Assembly (NCBI RefSeq): GCF_019059575.1
Contig: NW_024881977.1
Location: 1-64,000 of the forward strand
Direction of reading: 5' to 3'
Length of the DNA: 64,000 nt
Source of the DNA: Amphibalanus amphitrite
Taxonomy: Eukaryota > Arthropoda > Thecostraca > Balanomorpha > Balanidae
How positions within the stretch are numbered: the first letter of the stretch is position 1; every line of letters begins with the position of its first letter. Positions 11,359 through 24,460 of the stretch are shown in pieces. The translations under genes were made by a program, and so were the position numbers. Below the pieces are notes generated by a model that was given only the letters and a program-made list of their open reading frames with translations, was not told where the DNA came from and searched no databases.

Positions 11359-13640
11359 CAAGATATCTTGGCTCGCTCCGCGTCGCTTTGGCAATCAAAG
11401 TATGAGGGAGAAAATTTGGGATCGATTGGTGTTCGTCCCGTGTTAATCGGACGTCTAGAAGCTTAGATATTCACGAAAAACTTGTTGAACTTGCAAAAGT
11501 ACTTGGTACTTGCTTGGTACTTGCCAAAGTACTCGGTACTTGCCAAAGTACTTGGTACTTGCTTGGTATTTGCATAAGTACTCGGTATTTGCCAAAGTAC
11601 TTGGTACTTGCTTGGTATTTGCATAAGTACTTGGTACTTGCTTGGTACTTGTAAAAGTACTTGGTACTTGCTTGGTACTTGCGAAAGTACTTGGTACTTG
11701 CACTCGCCCCCCCCCCCCCGTTCCCCCGACTCTACTCCCACACCTACCCCTCGGGATAATTCCGGGTTCGTCGGGTAGGAAAACTTGCCACTCTACTCCC
11801 CCCCCCCCCCCCCACAGAGCCATTTGGTATCGATCGGTGTTTATCCCGTGTCAATCGGTCGTCAATAAGCCGAGATATGCACGGCGAATTATTTCAATCG
11901 GCGTCGATCAGAATCTTCAGAACGGAGGGACCCACACTCATTTCTGGCCGTATCTCACTTTTCCGAGATGTACGTCAAACTACGTATTTAAAACTACATA
12001 TTCTACAGCCGAATCTTCAAACTGGGGGTACCTCAGACCGTGGGAACGACTCGGCTCAGCACTGCCGCACGCGCATTCAGCGGCGGCTTGTCGATTTTTC
12101 GAGTGTCGGCTGCCGATCTCCCGAGAGCCGGCCACCTGTCAGCCGCCGCTCGGCTCTGTGTTAAGCATATGGGGACGGCGAATTTCTCCCGGAGGGAAGC
12201 ACCTCGCTCACAAAAGCACGTGAATCAGCCGCATTCCTGTGAGGCGCGCAATGTTGAAGAGATATGTGTGCACGCAGCTATCTCGCAAGCCCTAAGAGAA
12301 AAAGCTCGCTGCAAAAACTCAGCGTTTCAAAAAACCCGAAATCCTACTCAAATGAATAACTAAACAAGATATCTTGGCTCGCTCCGCGTCGCTTTGGCAA
12401 TCAAAGTATGAGGGAGAAAATTTGGGATCGATTGGTGCTCGTCCCGTGTTAATCGGACGTCTAGAAGCTTAGATATTCACGAAAAACTTGTTGAACTTGC
12501 CAAAGTACTTGGTACTTGCTTGGTACTTGCCAAAGTACTCGGTACTTGCCAAATTACTTGGTACTTGCTTGGTATTTGCATAAGTACTTGGTATTTGCCA
12601 AAGTACTTGGTACTTGCTTGGTATTTCCATAAGTACTTGGTACTTGCTTGGTACTCGTAAAAGTACTTGGTACTTGCTTGGTACTTGGTACTTGCTTGGT
12701 ACTTGCGAAAGTACTTGGTACTTGCACTCGCCCCCCCGTTCCCCCGACTCTACTCCCACACCTACCCCCTCGGGATAATTCCGGGTTCGTCGGGTAGGAA
12801 AACTTGCCACTCTACTCCCCCCCCCCACACACACAGAGCCATTTGGTATCGATCGGTGTTTATCCCGTGTCAATCGGTCGTCAATAAGCCGAGATATGCA
12901 CGGCGAATTATTTCAATCGGCGTCGATCAGAATCTTCAGAACGGAGGGACCCACACTCATTTCTGGCCGTATCTCACTTTTCCGAGATGTACGTCAAACT
13001 ACGTATTTAAAACTACATATTCTACAGCCGAATCTTCAAACTGGGGGTACCTCAGACCGTGGGAACGACTCGGCTCAGCACTGCCGCACGCGCATTCAGC
13101 GGCGGCTTGTCGATTTTTCGAGTGTCGGCTGCCGATCTCCCGAGAGCCGGCCACCTGTCAGCCGCCGCTCGGCTCTGTGTTAAGCATATGGGGACGGCGA
13201 ATTTCTCCCGGAGGGAAGCACCTCGCTCACAAAAGCACGTGAATCAGCCGCATTCCTGTGTGGCGCGCAATGCTGAAGAGATATGTGTTTCCGCGGGTAT
13301 CTCGCAAGCCCTAACAGGAAAAGCTCGCTGCAAAAACTGACCGCTTCAAAAAACCCGAAATCCTACTCAAATGGATATTTAAACAAGATATCTTGGCTCG
13401 CTCCGCGTCGCTTTGGCAATCAAAGTATGAGGGAGAAAATTTGCGATCGATTGGTGTTCGTCCCGTGTTAATCGGACGTCTAGAAGCTTAGATATTCACG
13501 AAAAACTTGTTGAACCTGCCAAAGTACCTGCCAGCTTGCTGTATCACCTGCTACTTGGTAATGTACTGAAAACTTGCTAATGTACTGAAAACCTGCCAAA
13601 GTACTTGGTATTTACTTGCCTAAATACCGCAAAGAACTTG
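11359..13640. repeat. Type-1 array 1: two full units and one truncated
   Basis: Units start with CAAGATATCTTGG at 11359, 12365 and 13384 (periods 1006 and 1019 bp). The third copy stops after a degenerate minisatellite near 13640. Each full unit has the order: palindrome, 100-bp block, CTTGGTACTTGC minisatellite, C-run, CGACTCTACTCCCACACC block, second C-run, conserved 560-bp 3' module. ORFs of 95-193 aa in the 3' module recur in every copy and are not judged genes. Confidence 0.9.
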
Positions 13641-14685
13641 TTCCTTTCCGACGTTTAAATCAGACGTCTTTAGTCGATCAAAGACTTTGCGAATTTGCCT
13701 TGGTCTCAGATAATTTTGATTTGTTCCAATGAATTATTTGTAATTTGAATTATACTTGTTCCCAATTTGTATTTTGTTTCACCTACCTATCATTTCTAAC
13801 TTGTTTTAGCGTCCTACCTATTAAGCGATTACACATACGTAGAGAGTGCCGGTGGGTGGTTATAATGCAATACCCTGCACGGTGAACAGCTTGCGAGTTT
13901 TACAGCGGTGCGATTGCTGGGGCTTATCGCTGACAGAAAAGGGTAAATACAGTAAATACAGATGGCTGTGTTGGATCCCTTTGCTTTTGCCCAACATTCA
14001 GCGTTGGAATTGTGGCTTTACCGTCCCTCTTATCAAAGTTATCTAACTTTTTGTAGCTTCGTCAGGTTAGACACGACGCGCGTGACCTCTGGCGGCCGCT
14101 GGCGGAACTACCGCGCACGGCCCGCACACGGGCCTGGCGGCCGCCAGTGGAACTACTGCGCAGGTGGCAGCACCTACCCGTGGAGAAGCGGCTGGCAATC
14201 GGCCGCCCCACTCCCCACCCCGCCCCCACCCAGCTGGCCGCCAGACCGTGGGAACGACTCGGCTCAGCGCTGCCGGCCGCTGGACGGGGAAACCCCGCCC
14301 CGCCGCCCGCCGCCCAACACACTGCCGCCGGGCCGGCCGGTGGAATTTTCCAGCCGTCTCTCCGGAACGGCGGCACCCCGCTCATCTTCGCACGCGCATT
14401 CAGCGGCGGCTTGTCGATTTTTCGAGTGTCGGCTGCCGATCTCCCGAGAGCCGGCCACCTGTCAGCCGCCGCTCGGCTCCGTGTTAAGCATATGGGGACG
14501 GCGAATTTCTCCACTGGGGGTACCTCACTCACAATCGCACGTGATTCAGCCGCATTCCTGTGTGGCGCGCAATGCTGAAGAGATATGTGTTTCCGCGGGT
14601 ATCTCGCAGGCCCTAACAGGAAAAGCTCGCTGCAAAAACTCAGCGCTTCAAAAAACCCGCAATCCTACTCAAATGGATATTTAAA
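13641..14685. repeat. Third module, GC-rich segment and type-1 3' end
   Basis: 13641-14060 is a module that recurs at about 23666-24105 (shared text GCCGGTGGGTGGTTATAATG). It is followed by a GC-rich stretch of GCGGCCGC-type repeats (about 14080-14390). From about 14387 the sequence returns to the type-1 3' module and ends CAAATGGATATTTAAA. Confidence 0.75.
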
Positions 14686-17351
14686 CAAGCGGCTGCGCCA
14701 CTTGCTTTGCTGCGTGGTAGGAAAAAAATACAGCACCAGCCAATTTGCTTTCGAACGGTGGTCGATTCAAATCGATGTGTCGTCTAGAAGCATAGATAAG
14801 GACGGAAATGTGAAGAGAATTTTAAAAGAGCTGTTCTGAGGGCTTCGTTGGATAAAAGTTGGATGATACGGGGTCAAGACGGGTCAAAGGGGTCAGCCCC
14901 GGTCACTTTGGGTCAGGCCAGGTCACATAGGTCACCTCTCGTCCTATGGGATCAGCCTGGGCCACTGTTCTGCTTTTGTCTCCACCACTACCCCTACCCC
15001 TACCACTACCCCTACCACTACCCCTACCACTACCCCTACCACTACCCCTACCACTACCCCTACCTCTACCCCTACCCCTACCACTACATCTACCCCTACC
15101 ACTACTACTACCCATACTCCTACCCCTACCACTACCCCTACCACTACCCCTACTACTACCCCTACTACTACCCCTACCACTATCACTACACCTACTACCC
15201 CTACCACTACTCCTACCACTACCACTACCCCTACCACTACCACTACCCCTTCCCTACCCCTACCCCTTCCCTACCCCTACCCCTTCCCTACCCCTACCCC
15301 TACCCCTACCTCCTACCACTACCAATTCCCCTACCACTACCAAGGTCATGTCAGGTCACAGACTAATTGAATCCAATAGGTTTAAAAAAAAACAATCAGA
15401 CTTAAGTGTTCCCAGCCCTGCCCCTATTCGTGCCATTCCATTACCCTTACTCGATTTTGTCGGAAATGGCGCTTTGTGGCAAATGTGGCGCATTGCGGCA
15501 AACGTGGCGCATCTGAACCTGTTGGTTGATCATGCACCCTTGCACCAAATTGCACCCATATCGGACCATATTTGACAAAAACTGTGCGATTTGCGACAAA
15601 AATGACGCCCTAAGGTAATTGTGGCGCATTGCGGCAAACACGGTGCATTTGTAAACTCGTATCACAAACTGTTGCCATTCAACGAAAATCTTCACATTCT
15701 CTCGCCACTTTTTATTCAAATTAAAAAACTTGCCCATCCGCCAATGCGAGGCACCCGCCGCCGATCGGCATGCATTTAGTCCACAAAGTTTGTCGACCCC
15801 GGCTCTCAATGAAGATCTACGAACCAATCAAAATTTCATTGGCGTTCTTCCGGCGCGCCCCACGCGCGAACCGTGCACCCCAGCGAGTCGGAACCTAGAA
15901 AAGGCGCTGACCCGCTCTGTCACCTAAAAGGTGTGCAAATTTCAACCCCCTACGATATACCGTCTGCCCTGTAGGCCGGCTAAATTGAACCCACTACACG
16001 GCGTGGTGGACAGACAAACAAACAAACAGACGGATCCTGTTCAAATAGTAGTATAGACAAGCGGCTGCGCCACTTGCTTTGCTGCGTGGTAGGAAAAATT
16101 GCGGCACCAGCCAATTTGCTTTCGAATGGTGTTTGATTCATGTCGATGTGTCGTCTAGAAGCATAGATATGGACGGAAATGTGAAGAGAATTTAAAAAAG
16201 AACTGTTCTGAGGGCGTTGGTGGATGAAATTTGGGTGATACGGGGTCAAGACGGGTCAAAGGGGTCAGCCCCGGTCACTTTGGGTCAGGCCAGGTCACAT
16301 AGGTCACCTCTCGTCCGCTGGGATCAGCCCGGGCCACTGTTCTGCTTTTGTCTCCACCACTACCCCTACCCCTACCACTACCCCTACCACTACCCCTACC
16401 CTACCACTACCCCTACCCCTACCCCTGTCCCCTACCACTACCCCTACCACTACCCCTACCACTACCCCTACCACTACCCCTACCCCTACCACTACATCTA
16501 CCCCTACCACTACTACTACCCATACCACTACCCCTACCACTACCCCTACCACTACCCCTACCACTACCCCTACCACTACCCCTACCACTACCCTTACCAC
16601 TACACTACCCCTACCACTACCCCTACCCCTACTCCTACCAACACCGCTGGGTCATGTCAGGTCACAGAATAATTCGTGCCATTCCATTGCCCTTACTCGA
16701 TTTTGTCGGAAATGGCGCTTTGTGGCAAATGTGGCGCATTGCGGCAAATGCGGCGCATCTGTACCTGTTGTTTGAGCATGCATCTTGACACCAAATTACA
16801 CCCATATCGGACTATATTTGACAAAACTGTGCGAGTTGCGGCGAAAATGACGCCCTGAGATAATTGTGGCGCATTGCGGCAAACGCGGTGCATTTGTAAA
16901 CTCGTATCACAAACTGTTGCCATTCAACGAAAATCTACACAATCTCTCGCCACTATTTATTCAAATTAAAACTTGCCCATCCGCCAATGCGAGGTACTCG
17001 CCGCCGATCGGCATGCATTTAGTCCCCAAAGTTTGTCGACCCCGGCTCTCAATGAAGATCTACGAACCGATCAAAATTTCATTGGCGTTCTTCCAGCGCG
17101 CCCCACGCGCGAACCGTGCACCCCAGCGAGTCGGAACCTAGAAAAGGCGCTGACCCGGTCTATCACCTATAAGGTGTGCAAATTTCAACCCCCTACGATA
17201 TACCGTCTGCCCTGTAGGCGAGTGGAATTGAACCCACTACCCATCCAGGATGATGCGCCTGGATGCAGACGGTGCGAACTGCAATATATTGGGGAGACCA
17301 AGTGCGGACAGACAAACAGACAGATGGATCCTGTTCAAATAGTAGTATAGA
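14686..17351. repeat. Type-2 units, copies b and c
   Basis: Two head-to-tail units start CAAGCGGCTGCGCCACTTGC at 14686 and 16058, about 1372 and 1294 bp long. Each has the GGTCA-rich block, (CCCTAC)n, the 'GTGGCGCATTGCGGCAAA' block and the tail ending TAGTAGTATAGA. Copy c has an extra 60 bp near 17225-17305 (GGTGCGAACTGCAATATATT) absent from copy b. Confidence 0.9.
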
Positions 17352-20300
17352 CAAGATATCTTGGCTCGCTCCGCGTCGCTTTGGCCATAAAGAGATTCGG
17401 GAGAAAATTTGGGATCGAATGGTGTTTTTCCGGTGACGATTGGACGTCTAGAAGCTTCGATATTGGCGAAAAACTTGCTGAACTTGCAAAAGTACTTGGT
17501 ACTTGCTTGGTACTTGCCAAAGTACTCGGTACTTGCCAAAGTACTTGGTACTTGCTTGGTATTTGCATAAGTACTCGGTATTTGCCAAAGTACTTGGTAC
17601 TTGCTTGGTATTTCCATAAGTACTTGGTACTTGCTTGGTACTGCGAAAGTACTTGGTACTTGCACTCGCCCCCCGTTCCCCCGACTCTACTCCCACACCT
17701 ACCCCTCGGGATAATTCCGGGTTCGTCGGGTAGGAAAACTTGCCACTCTACTCCCCCCCCCACACACACACACACAGAGCCATTTGGTATCGATCGGTGT
17801 TTATCCCGTGTCAATCGGTCGTCAATAAGCCGAGATATGCACGGCGAATTATTTCAATCGGCGTCGATCAGAATCTTCAGAACGGAGGGACCCACACTCA
17901 TTTCTGGCCGTATCTCACTTTTCCGAGATGTACGTCAAACTACGTATTTAAAACTACATATTCTACAGCCGAATCTTCCAACTGGGGGTACCTCAGACCG
18001 TGGGAACGACTCGGCTCAGCACTGCCGCACGCGCATTCAGCGGCGGCTTGTCGATTTTTCGAGTGTCGGCTGCCGATCTCCCGAGAGCCGGCCACCTGTC
18101 AGCCGCCGCTCGGCTCTGTGTTAAGCATATGGGGACGGCGAATTTCTCCCGGAGGGAAGCACCTCGCTCACAAAAGCACGTGAATCAGCCGCATTCCTGT
18201 GAGGCGCGCAATGTTGAAGAGATATGTGTGCACGCAGCTATCTCGCAAGCCCTAAGAGAAAAAGCTCGCTGCAAAAACTCAGCGTTTCAAAAAAGCCGCA
18301 ATCCTACTCAAATGAATAACTAAACAAGATATCTTGGCTCGCTCCGCGTCGCGTTGGCCATAAAAAGATTCGGGAGAAAATTTGGGATCGAATGGTGTTT
18401 TTCCGGTGATGATCGGACGTCTAGAAGCTTCGATATTGGCGAAAACTTGCTGAACTTGCAAAAGTACTTGGTACTTGCTTGGTACTTGCCAAAGTACTCG
18501 GTACTTGCCAAAGTACTTGGTACTTGCTTGGTATTTGCATAAGTACTCGGTATTTGCCAAAGTACTTGGTACTTGCTTGGTATTTCCATAAGTACTTGGT
18601 ACTTGCTTGGTACTTGTAAAAGTACTTGGTACTTGCTTGGTACTTGCGAAAGTACTTGGTACTTGCACTCGCCCCCCCCCCGTTCCCCCGACTCTACTCC
18701 CACACCTACCCCCTCGGGATAATTCCGGGTTCGTCGGGTAGGAAAACTTGCCACTCTACTCCCCCCCCCACAGAGCCATTTGGTATCGATCGGTGTTGAT
18801 CCCGTGTCAATCGGTCGTCAATAAGCCGAGATATGCACGGCGAATTATTTCAATCGGCGTCGATCAGAATCTTCAGAAAGTAGGGACCAACACTCATTTC
18901 TGGCCGTATCTCACTTTTCCGAGATGTACGTCAAACTACGTATTTAAAACTACATATTCTACAGCCGAATCTTCCAACTGGGGGTACCTCAGACCGTGGG
19001 AACGACTCGGCTCAGCACTGCCGCACGCGCATTCAGCGGCGGCTTGTCGATTTTTCGAGTGTCGGCTGCCGATCTCGCGAGAGCCGGCCACCTGTCAGCC
19101 GCCGCTCGGCTCTGTGTTAAGCATATGGGGACGGCGAATTTCTCCCGGAGGGAAGCACCTCGCTCACAATCGCACGTGAATCAGCCGCATTCCTGTGAGG
19201 CGCGCAATGTTGAAGAGATATGTGTTTCCGCGGGTATCTCGCAGGCCCTAAGAGAAAAAGCTCGCTGCAAAAACTGAGCAATTCAAAAAACCCGCAATCC
19301 TACTCAAATGGATATTTAAACAAGATATCTTGGCTCGCTCCGCGTCGCTTTGGCCATAAAGAGATTCGGGAGAAAATTTGGGATCGAATGGTGTTTTTCC
19401 GGTGACGATTGGACGTCTAGAAGCTTCGATATTGGCGAAAAACTTGCTGAACTTGCAAAAGTACTTGGTACTTGCTTGGTACTTGCCAAAGTACTCGGTA
19501 CTTGCCAAAGTACTTGGTACTTGCTTGGTATTTGCATAAGTACTCGGTATTTGCCAAAGTACTTGGTACTTGCTTGGTATTTCCATAAGTACTTGGTACT
19601 TGCTTGGTACTGCGAAAGTACTTGGTACTTGCACTCGCCCCCCGTTCCCCCGACTCTACTCCCACACCTACCCCTCGGGATAATTCCGGGTTCGTCGGGT
19701 AGGAAAACTTGCCACTCTACTCCCCCCCCCACACACACACACACAGAGCCATTTGGTATCGATCGGTGTTTATCCCGTGTCAATCGGTCGTCAATAAGCC
19801 GAGATATGCACGGCGAATTATTTCAATCGGCGTCGATCAGAATCTTCAGAACGGAGGGACCCACACTCATTTCTGGCCGTATCTCACTTTTCCGAGATGT
19901 ACGTCAAACTACGTATTTAAAACTACATATTCTACAGCCGAATCTTCCAACTGGGGGTACCTCAGACCGTGGGAACGACTCGGCTCAGCACTGCCGCACG
20001 CGCATTCAGCGGCGGCTTGTCGATTTTTCGAGTGTCGGCTGCCGATCTCCCGAGAGCCGGCCACCTGTCAGCCGCCGCTCGGCTCTGTGTTAAGCATATG
20101 GGGACGGCGAATTTCTCCCGGAGGGAAGCACCTCGCTCACAAAAGCACGTGAATCAGCCGCATTCCTGTGAGGCGCGCAATGTTGAAGAGATATGTGTGC
20201 ACGCAGCTATCTCGCAAGCCCTAAGAGAAAAAGCTCGCTGCAAAAACTCAGCGTTTCAAAAAAGCCGCAATCCTACTCAAATGAATAACTAAACAAGATA

Positions 20301-23300
20301 TCTTGGCTCGCTCCGCGTCGCGTTGGCCATAAAAAGATTCGGGAGAAAATTTGGGATCGAATGGTGTTTTTCCGGTGATGATCGGACGTCTAGAAGCTTC
20401 GATATTGGCGAAAACTTGCTGAACTTGCAAAAGTACTTGGTACTTGCTTGGTACTTGCCAAAGTACTCGGTACTTGCCAAAGTACTTGGTACTTGCTTGG
20501 TATTTGCATAAGTACTCGGTATTTGCCAAAGTACTTGGTACTTGCTTGGTATTTCCATAAGTACTTGGTACTTGCTTGGTACTTGTAAAAGTACTTGGTA
20601 CTTGCTTGGTACTTGCGAAAGTACTTGGTACTTGCACTCGCCCCCCCCCCGTTCCCCCGACTCTACTCCCACACCTACCCCCTCGGGATAATTCCGGGTT
20701 CGTCGGGTAGGAAAACTTGCCACTCTACTCCCCCCCCCACAGAGCCATTTGGTATCGATCGGTGTTGATCCCGTGTCAATCGGTCGTCAATAAGCCGAGA
20801 TATGCACGGCGAATTATTTCAATCGGCGTCGATCAGAATCTTCAGAAAGTAGGGACCAACACTCATTTCTGGCCGTATCTCACTTTTCCGAGATGTACGT
20901 CAAACTACGTATTTAAAACTACATATTCTACAGCCGAATCTTCAAACTGGGGGTACCTCAGACCGTGGGAACGACTCGGCTCAGCACTGCCGCACGCGCA
21001 TTCAGCGGCGGCTTGTCGATTTTTCGAGTGTCGGCTGCCGATCTCGCGAGAGCCGGCCACCTGTCAGCCGCCGCTCGGCTCTGTGTTAAGCATATGGGGA
21101 CGGCGAATTTCTCCCGGAGGGAAGCACCTCGCTCACAATCGCACGTGAATCAGCCGCATTCCTGTGAGGCGCGCAATGTTGAAGAGATATGTGTTTCCGC
21201 GGGTATCTCGCAGGCCCTAAGAGAAAAAGCTCGCTGCAAAAACTGAGCAATTCAAAAAACCCGCAATCCTACTCAAATGGATATTTAAACAAGATATCTT
21301 GGCTCGCTCCGCGTCGCTTTGGCCATAAAAAGATTCGGGAGAAAATTTGGGATCGAATGGTGTTTTTCCGGTGACGATCGGACGTCTAGAAGCTTCGATA
21401 TTGGCGAAAAACTTGCTGAACTTGCAAAAGTACTTGGTACTTGCTTGGTACTTGCCAAAGTACTCGGTACTTGCCAAAGTACTTGGTACTTGCTTGGTAT
21501 TTGCATAAGTACTCGGTATTTGCCAAAGTACTTGGTACTTGCTTGGTATTTCCATAAGTACTTGGTACTTGCTTGGTACTTGTAAAAGTACTTGGTACTT
21601 GCTTGGTACTTGCGAAAGTACTTGGTACTTGCACTCGCCCCCCCCGTTCCCCCGACTCTACTCCCACACCTACCCCCTCGGGATAATTCCGGGTTCGTCG
21701 GGTAGGAAAACTTGCCACTCTACTCCCCCCCCCACAGAGCCATCCCCCGACTCTACTCCCACACCTACCCCCTCGGGATAATTCCGGGTTCGTCGGGTAC
21801 GAAAACTTGCCACTCTACTCCCCCCCCCCCCACAGAGCCATTTGGTATCGATCGGTGTTTATCCCGTGTCAATCGGTCGTCAATAAGCCGAGATATGCAC
21901 GGCGAATTATTTCAATCGGCGTCGATCAGAATCTTCAGAACGGAGGGACCCACACTCATTTCTGGCCGTATCTCACTTTTCCGAGATGTACGTCAAACTA
22001 CGTATTTAAAACTACATATTCTACAGCCGAATCTTCAAACTGGGGGTACCTCAGACCGTGGGAACGACTCGGCTCAGCACTGCCGCACGCGCATTCAGCG
22101 GCGGCTTGTCGATTTTTCGAGTGTCGGCTGCCGATCTCCCGAGAGCCGGCCACCTGTCAGCCGCCGCTCGGCTCTGTGTTAAGCATATGGGGACGGCGAA
22201 TTTCTCCCGGAGGGAAGCACCTCGCTCACAAAAGCACGTGAATCAGCCGCATTCCTGTGTCGTCGTCAATGCTGAAGAGATATGTGTTTCCGCGGGTATC
22301 TCGCAGGCCCTAACAGGAAAAGCTCGCTGCAAAAACTGAGCGTTTCAAAAAACCCGCAATCCTACTCAAATGAATAATTAAAATTCGGGAGAAAATTTGG
22401 GATCGAATGGTGTTTTTCCGGTGACGATCGGACGTCTAGAAGCTTCGATATTGGCGAAAAACTTGCTGAACTTGCAAAAGTACTTGGTACTTGCTTGGTA
22501 CTTGCCAAAGTACTCGGTACTTGCCAAAGTACTTGGTACTTGCTTGGTATTTGCATAAGTACTCGGTATTTGCCAAAGTACTTGGTACTTGCTTGGTATT
22601 TCCATAAGTACTTGGTACTTGCTTGGTACTTGTAAAAGTACTTGGTACTTGCTTGGTACTTGCGAAAGTACTTGGTACTTGCACTCGCCCCCCCCGTTCC
22701 CCCGACTCTACTCCCACACCTACCCCCTCGGGATAATTCCGGGTTCGTCGGGTAGGAAAACTTGCCACTCTACTCCCCCCCCCCCACAGAGCCATCCCCC
22801 GACTCTACTCCCACACCTACCCCCTCGGGATAATTCCGGGTTCGTCGGGTAGGAAAACTTGCCACTCTACTCCCCCCCCCCCCCCCCACAGAGCCATTTG
22901 GTATCGATCGGTGTTGATCCCGTGTCAATCGGTCGTCAATAAGCCGAGATATGCACGGCGAATTATTTCAATCGGCGTCGATCAGAATCTTCAGAACGGA
23001 GGGACCCACACTCATTTCTGGCCGTATCTCACTTTTCCGAGATGTACGTCAAACTACGTATTTAAAACTACATATTCTACAGCCGAATCTTCAAACTGGG
23101 GGTACCTCAGACCGTGGGAACGACTCGGCTCAGCACTGCCGCACGCGCATTCAGCGGCGGCTTGTCGATTTTTCGAGTGTCGGCTGCCGATCTCCCGAGA
23201 GCCGGCCACCTGTCAGCCGCCGCTCGGCTCTGTGTTAAGCATATGGGGACGGCGAATTTCTCCCGGAGGGAAGCACCTCGCTCACAAAAGCACGTGAATC

Positions 23301-23665
23301 AGCCGCATTCCTGTGAGGCGCGCAATGTTGAAGAGATATGTGTGCACGCAGCTATCTCGCAAGCCCTAAGAGAAAAAGCTCGCTGCAAAAACTCAGCGTT
23401 TCAAAAAACCCGAAATCCTACTCAAATGAATAACTAAACAAGATATCTTGGCTCGCTCCGCGTCGCGTTGGCCATAAAATGATTAAGGAGAAAATTTGGG
23501 ACCGATTGGTGTTTGTCCCGTGTTGATCGGGCGTCTAGAAGCTTAGATATTCGCGAAAAACTTGTTGAACTTGCCAAAATACCTGCCAGCTTGCTGTATC
23601 ACCTGCTACTTGGTAATGTACTGAAAACTTGCTAATGTACTGAAAACCTGCCAAAGGTATTTACT
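17352..23665. repeat. Type-1 array 2 with a 1969-bp higher-order repeat
   Basis: Unit starts are 17352, 18325, 19321, 20294, 21290, about 22381 (5' shortened) and 23439 (truncated). Periods alternate 973, 996, 973, 996, giving a two-unit repeat of 1969 bp. The blocks 17352-19320 and 19321-21289 appear identical except for about one substitution (CCAACTGGGGG near 18975 against CAAACTGGGGG near 20944). Units 21290 and 22381 both carry a further 95-bp duplication of the CGACTCTACTCCCACACC block. Confidence 0.9.
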
Positions 23666-24460
23666 TGCCTAAATACCGCAAAGAAACTTGTTGCTTTCCG
23701 ACGTTTAAATCAGACGTCGTTAAAAACTTTTCAAATTTCCCTTGGTCGCAGTTTGTTTTGATTTGTTTTCAATGAATTGTTTGCAATTTGAGTTTTGTTT
23801 AATTCCAATTCGTATATTAATTCACCTATCTATCTTGTCTCTTATTTGTTGCGTCCTACCTATCAAGCGATTACACTTACGTTGAAAGAGCCGGTGGGTG
23901 GTTATAATGCAATACCCTGCACGGTGAACAGCTTGCGAGTTTTGCAGCGGTGCGATTGCTGGGGCTTATCGCTGACTGAAAAGGGTAAATACAGTAAATA
24001 CAGATGGTTGTGTTGGATCCCTTTGCTTTTGCCCAACATTCAGCGTTGGAATTGTGGCTTTATCGTCTCTCTTATTAAAGTTATTAAACTTTTTGTAGAT
24101 TCGTCAGGTTTGAAGCGACGCGCGGGGCGACATGCCTCTGGCGGCCGCACGCGGAACTACCGCGCACGGCGGCTCTGGCCGGACGACTGCACAGGTGGCA
24201 GCACCTGCCCACATTGCACACCGCCGCCGGGCCGGCCGGTGGAATTTTCCAGCCGTCGGCCGGCCGGTGGCCGGCGAATTTCTCCCGGAGGGAAGCACCT
24301 CGCTCACAAAAGCACGTGAATCAGCCGCATTCCTGTGTGGCGCGCAATGCTGAAGAGATATGTGTTTCCGCGGGTATCTCGCAGGCCCTAACAGGAAAAG
24401 CTCGCTGCAAAAACTCAGCACTTCAAAAAACCCGAAATCCTACTCAAATGGATATTTAAA
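23666..24460. repeat. Third module (second copy) and type-1 3' end
   Basis: Diverged copy of 13641-14685, with the GC-rich middle shortened (about 24120-24270). It ends in the type-1 3' module with CAAATGGATATTTAAA and is followed directly by a type-2 unit, as in array 1. Confidence 0.75.

Noticed and set aside
11455-11823. Minus-strand ORFs with STKQVPSTFAS repeats in type-1 units
   Set aside because: Direct translation of the CTTGGTACTTGC minisatellite; open in more than one frame.
11877-12363. ORFs starting MHGELFQSASIRIF and MGTTRLSTAARAF, repeated in every type-1 unit
   Set aside because: They recur because the DNA repeats. Overlapping frames are equally conserved and there is no domain or codon-level sign of selection.
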